Source: a virus. Taken from it: DNA of 57,176 nt. Below, one piece after another: positions 55,380 to 57,176 of this stretch. The DNA lies in IMG/VR virus record IMGVR_UViG_3300017963_000309, positions 1-57,176 of that record; one strand, given 5' to 3'. How positions within the stretch are numbered: position 1 is the first letter of the stretch; each line of letters starts with the position of its first letter. The translations under genes were made by a program, and so were the position numbers. Under the pieces are notes generated by a model. That model was not told the DNA's origin. It saw only the letters and a program-made list of their open reading frames with translations, and did no database searches.

Positions 55380-55905
55380 AATTAAAAGTATTTCGCCTTT
55401 ACTTATGAACTCGCCAAAAGCTATGATTGATGAGGCATTAGGTCAGGAGATGAAACTTAAGACCAAAAAATATGACCCAAAAGAAGAAGCTGAAAAAGTT
55501 GCATATAGGAACGAGAAGGGAAAACTCTTCGTACCGTCAACAGCCATCCGTGCTGCTATGATTAACGCATCCAGTTTCAAGAAGATTGGGAAGTATGCAG
55601 CCAAATCGATTGTTAGTGCATCCGTTTATATTCCTGAACCAGAAATTGTTTTGGATAAACAAGCTTATGAAGTCGACAGTAGAACCGTCGTAATTCAGAG
55701 GAACAGAGTTGTAAAGTTCCGACCTATTATTAAAGATTGGAAACTAAACTTTGAAATTGTTTATAATGAAAATTTGATTGATGAAAAATTCATCAGACAG
55801 ATTTTGACCGAAGCTGGGCAAAGGATTGGACTACTAGATTTCCGTCCACAAAAGACTGGAAGTTTTGGTATGTTTGAAGTAACTAAATGGACAGTTCAAA
55901 AATAA
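55360..55905 (+). CDS. Phage-type SPLLMN protein, possibly RAMP-like
   Basis: 181 residues. KVEIKSISPLLMNSPKAM start, FVPSTAIRAAMINASSF and GQRIGLLDFRPQKTGSFGMF. The opening beta strand with SPLLM and a late Gly-rich segment recall RAMP/ferredoxin-like RNA-binding folds and a phage family of unknown role. Not enough to call it Cas-related; no CRISPR array or cas gene is present. Confidence 0.65.
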   Translation: MKKIKVEIKSISPLLMNSPKAMIDEALGQEMKLKTKKYDPKEEAEKVAYRNEKGKLFVPSTAIRAAMINASSFKKIGKYAAKSIVSASVYIPEPEIVLDKQAYEVDSRTVVIQRNRVVKFRPIIKDWKLNFEIVYNENLIDEKFIRQILTEAGQRIGLLDFRPQKTGSFGMFEVTKWTVQK

Positions 55906-55913
55906 TTTGAAAA

Positions 55914-56648
55914 ATGGCAAGTAAAGTAAGGCAAATTCAGAAGAGAGTCGTAATCAAAGACATCTCTCTCGACAAAGAACTTTATCCTCGTGAAAACTAT
56001 TACTGGAAACAGGCTAAAGGTTACGCTACTGCAATGGAGCAAGGTGACCAGTTCCCTAAGATTATCTTAGGTTTGAACAACGGTACACTTTATCTTATTG
56101 ATGGTAGGCACAGGATTGAAGCTCATAAGATTTTGAAAATCAAAGAAATTGACGCTGTAGTATACCACGGGTTATCGAAAGCAGAAATCTTTAAGATGGC
56201 TGTTAAGACTAACACTACTCATGGTATGAGTTTATCTGCATACGACCGGAGACGGTGCGCTGTGAAGTTAATAGAACTTGGTGTCAAGAATGCTGAGGTT
56301 GCAAATCTTATCAATGTCGAAAGTGATGAACTTCAAGATTTCGTTGGACAAAGGATGGTTAACACTATCACCGGCGAAGCGGTTGAAGCTGAAGAAGATG
56401 AAGGTTTCTTCAAGAGTATGGGTAACCGTATTTTGAAGAACACTTTGAAACATTACGCTGGAACTTCCGGCGCTGAAGCTCAACGAGTTATTGATTTACA
56501 AAAGAAACTTCCAACTTCAATGAACCAAGATAAGGTATGGGCTACGGCTGTTTACCTCTTGGAGAATGATTTGGCAGATTTGGATAGTAAAGAAAATCTT
56601 GAAAAGATTGGACGATTGAAGACTCTTTTACGAAAAGTAAAACTTTAA
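55914..56648 (+). CDS. ParB-like domain protein, 244 aa
   Basis: LIDGRHRIEAHKILKIKEI (61-79) is the ParB/Srx core (GxxRxxA), followed by VKTNTTHGMSLSAYDRRRCA, as in ParB-like phage proteins with a helix-turn-helix (SAYDRR ... VANLINV). May bind viral DNA for segregation or regulation, possibly with CTPase activity as known in ParB. Confidence 0.8.
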   Translation: MASKVRQIQKRVVIKDISLDKELYPRENYYWKQAKGYATAMEQGDQFPKIILGLNNGTLYLIDGRHRIEAHKILKIKEIDAVVYHGLSKAEIFKMAVKTNTTHGMSLSAYDRRRCAVKLIELGVKNAEVANLINVESDELQDFVGQRMVNTITGEAVEAEEDEGFFKSMGNRILKNTLKHYAGTSGAEAQRVIDLQKKLPTSMNQDKVWATAVYLLENDLADLDSKENLEKIGRLKTLLRKVKL

Positions 56649-56819
56649 AACCAAAAGATTGTTTATTTTTATTATTAAATTTCAGGCGGGTGACCAACCC
56701 TTATCCGTCTTTATTATTTTCACATTTACGGGACGTAACCTAGGTAATTTAAACTTATACAACCTTACCTTGTCCCGTTGATTACGGGGACGACCTTTTC
56801 TTGAAACCTCCTTGCATAG

Positions 56820-57083
56820 TTTTCTTTGAGGTTGTTCCTGTATCATATTCAATAAAGTATTGCGCGGCAATGTACTGTGATGTTTGGTTGGGTACTGTTT
56901 TCTAAGGTAAGGAATTATATTCATTGGGTGCTGTGTGGTTTTGTCAAGTGATGTATTGTTTGTCGCGGTTCTGTAGAGTAAGGTAAGGAAATTATATTCA
57001 TACGGTTCGGTTAGTTCCGGCTTGGCAAAGTCCTGTGGGCTGTTGCGGGGTGGGGTTCGGTAAGGTAAGGATTTCATATTCAT
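56820..57083 (+). repeat. G/T-rich modular array, right end
   Basis: Three blocks split by TAAGGAATTATATTCAT (56904), TAAGGTAAGGAAATTATATTCAT (56980) and the separator at 57061 that abuts tRNA-Ile. The gap 56649-56819 holds no gene. Same design as 83-478. Confidence 0.7.
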
Positions 57084-57176
57084 AGGCTCGTAGCTCAGTC
57101 AGGTTAGAGTACTGCTCTGATACGGCAGAAGTCACGGGTTCAAATCCCGTCGAGCCTATTAGTTGTTGTGTGGTAA
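57059..57176 (+). repeat. 118-bp perfect repeat, copy 2 (window end)
   Basis: Identical to 454-571 and ends exactly at the window end. See copy 1. Confidence 0.95.
57084..57158 (+). tRNA. tRNA-Ile (GAT), second copy
   Basis: Identical to 479-553. Either a duplicate gene or the same gene met again on a circular molecule. Confidence 0.9.

Noticed and set aside
55360-55905. Annotation as a Cas6 or other Cas protein
   Set aside because: Similarity is limited to a short opening motif; no array, no other cas gene and no catalytic His can be argued.
56682-57083. Reverse-strand frame over the right G/T-rich array
   Set aside because: The translation is a low-complexity Thr/Pro/Tyr string produced by the repeats; the same holds for 52620-52883. 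No ribosome site or promoter.

Overview
The window looks like most or all of the genome of an AT-rich archaeal virus or virus-derived element, probably spindle-shaped or pleomorphic. The archaeal assignment rests on several sequence observations. Many isolated genes have a TATA box 22-30 nt before the ATG and no room for a leader, while genes inside operons use GGAGG-type ribosome sites and 4-nt ATGA overlaps. The tRNA genes lack an encoded CCA. One membrane protein has a class III (KRGQAE) pilin-like N-terminus. No rRNA, ribosomal-protein or metabolic genes are present. The viral assignment is inference. It rests on two tandem ~100-residue two-helix membrane proteins like the capsid proteins of spindle-shaped archaeal viruses, very large secreted DUF2341/LamG-type and fibre-like proteins, a P-loop ATPase of packaging type, a tyrosine recombinase, a fused primase-polymerase/zinc/SF3 helicase, and many very small overlapping genes. 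The host cannot be named.

Layout. 1-776: a G/T-rich modular array with tRNA-Asp and tRNA-Ile. 777-3416 (+): a flotillin-like SPFH operon whose last gene fuses a zinc knuckle to a capsid-like two-helix segment. 3559-9171 (-): a short tyrosine recombinase followed upstream by about 20 tiny, overlapping zinc-knuckle and single-helix membrane genes. 9214-9630: a control region with TCGGTA motifs and a terminator. 9631-19096 (-): an early-type operon with a 982-residue SF2 helicase fusion and a MoxR ATPase plus metallopeptidase/VWA pair. 19249-22081 (-): small proteins. 22197-33655 (-): the virion module. 33652-37487 (-): an RNA-repair module (RlaP-type nucleotidyltransferase, RNA ligase, HNH protein) whose gene junctions carry repeated sequences. 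37673-38990 (-): eight tRNAs and strongly structured non-coding DNA. 39029-42356 (-): replication genes with an iteron-like repeat. 42409-49564 (-): TSP3-motif proteins, membrane proteins and a 1027-residue structural-type protein, with three related small-RNA candidates on the + strand in the gaps. 49593-56648 (+): packaging-type ATPase, nuclease, coiled-coil proteins, an odd tRNA-Thr, an RHH protein and a ParB-domain protein. 56820-57176: the G/T-rich array again, ending in a second identical tRNA-Ile.

Working together: the primase-helicase, its neighbour and the TCTAG repeats would run replication. The ATPase, nuclease, capsid-like and secreted proteins would build the particle. The tRNAs, most of them with U34 anticodons, plus RNA ligase and RlaP would keep translation going under host tRNA cleavage or codon mismatch. 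The last 118 bases are identical to 454-571, so the molecule may be circular with an unresolved repeat, or may carry two tRNA-Ile copies.
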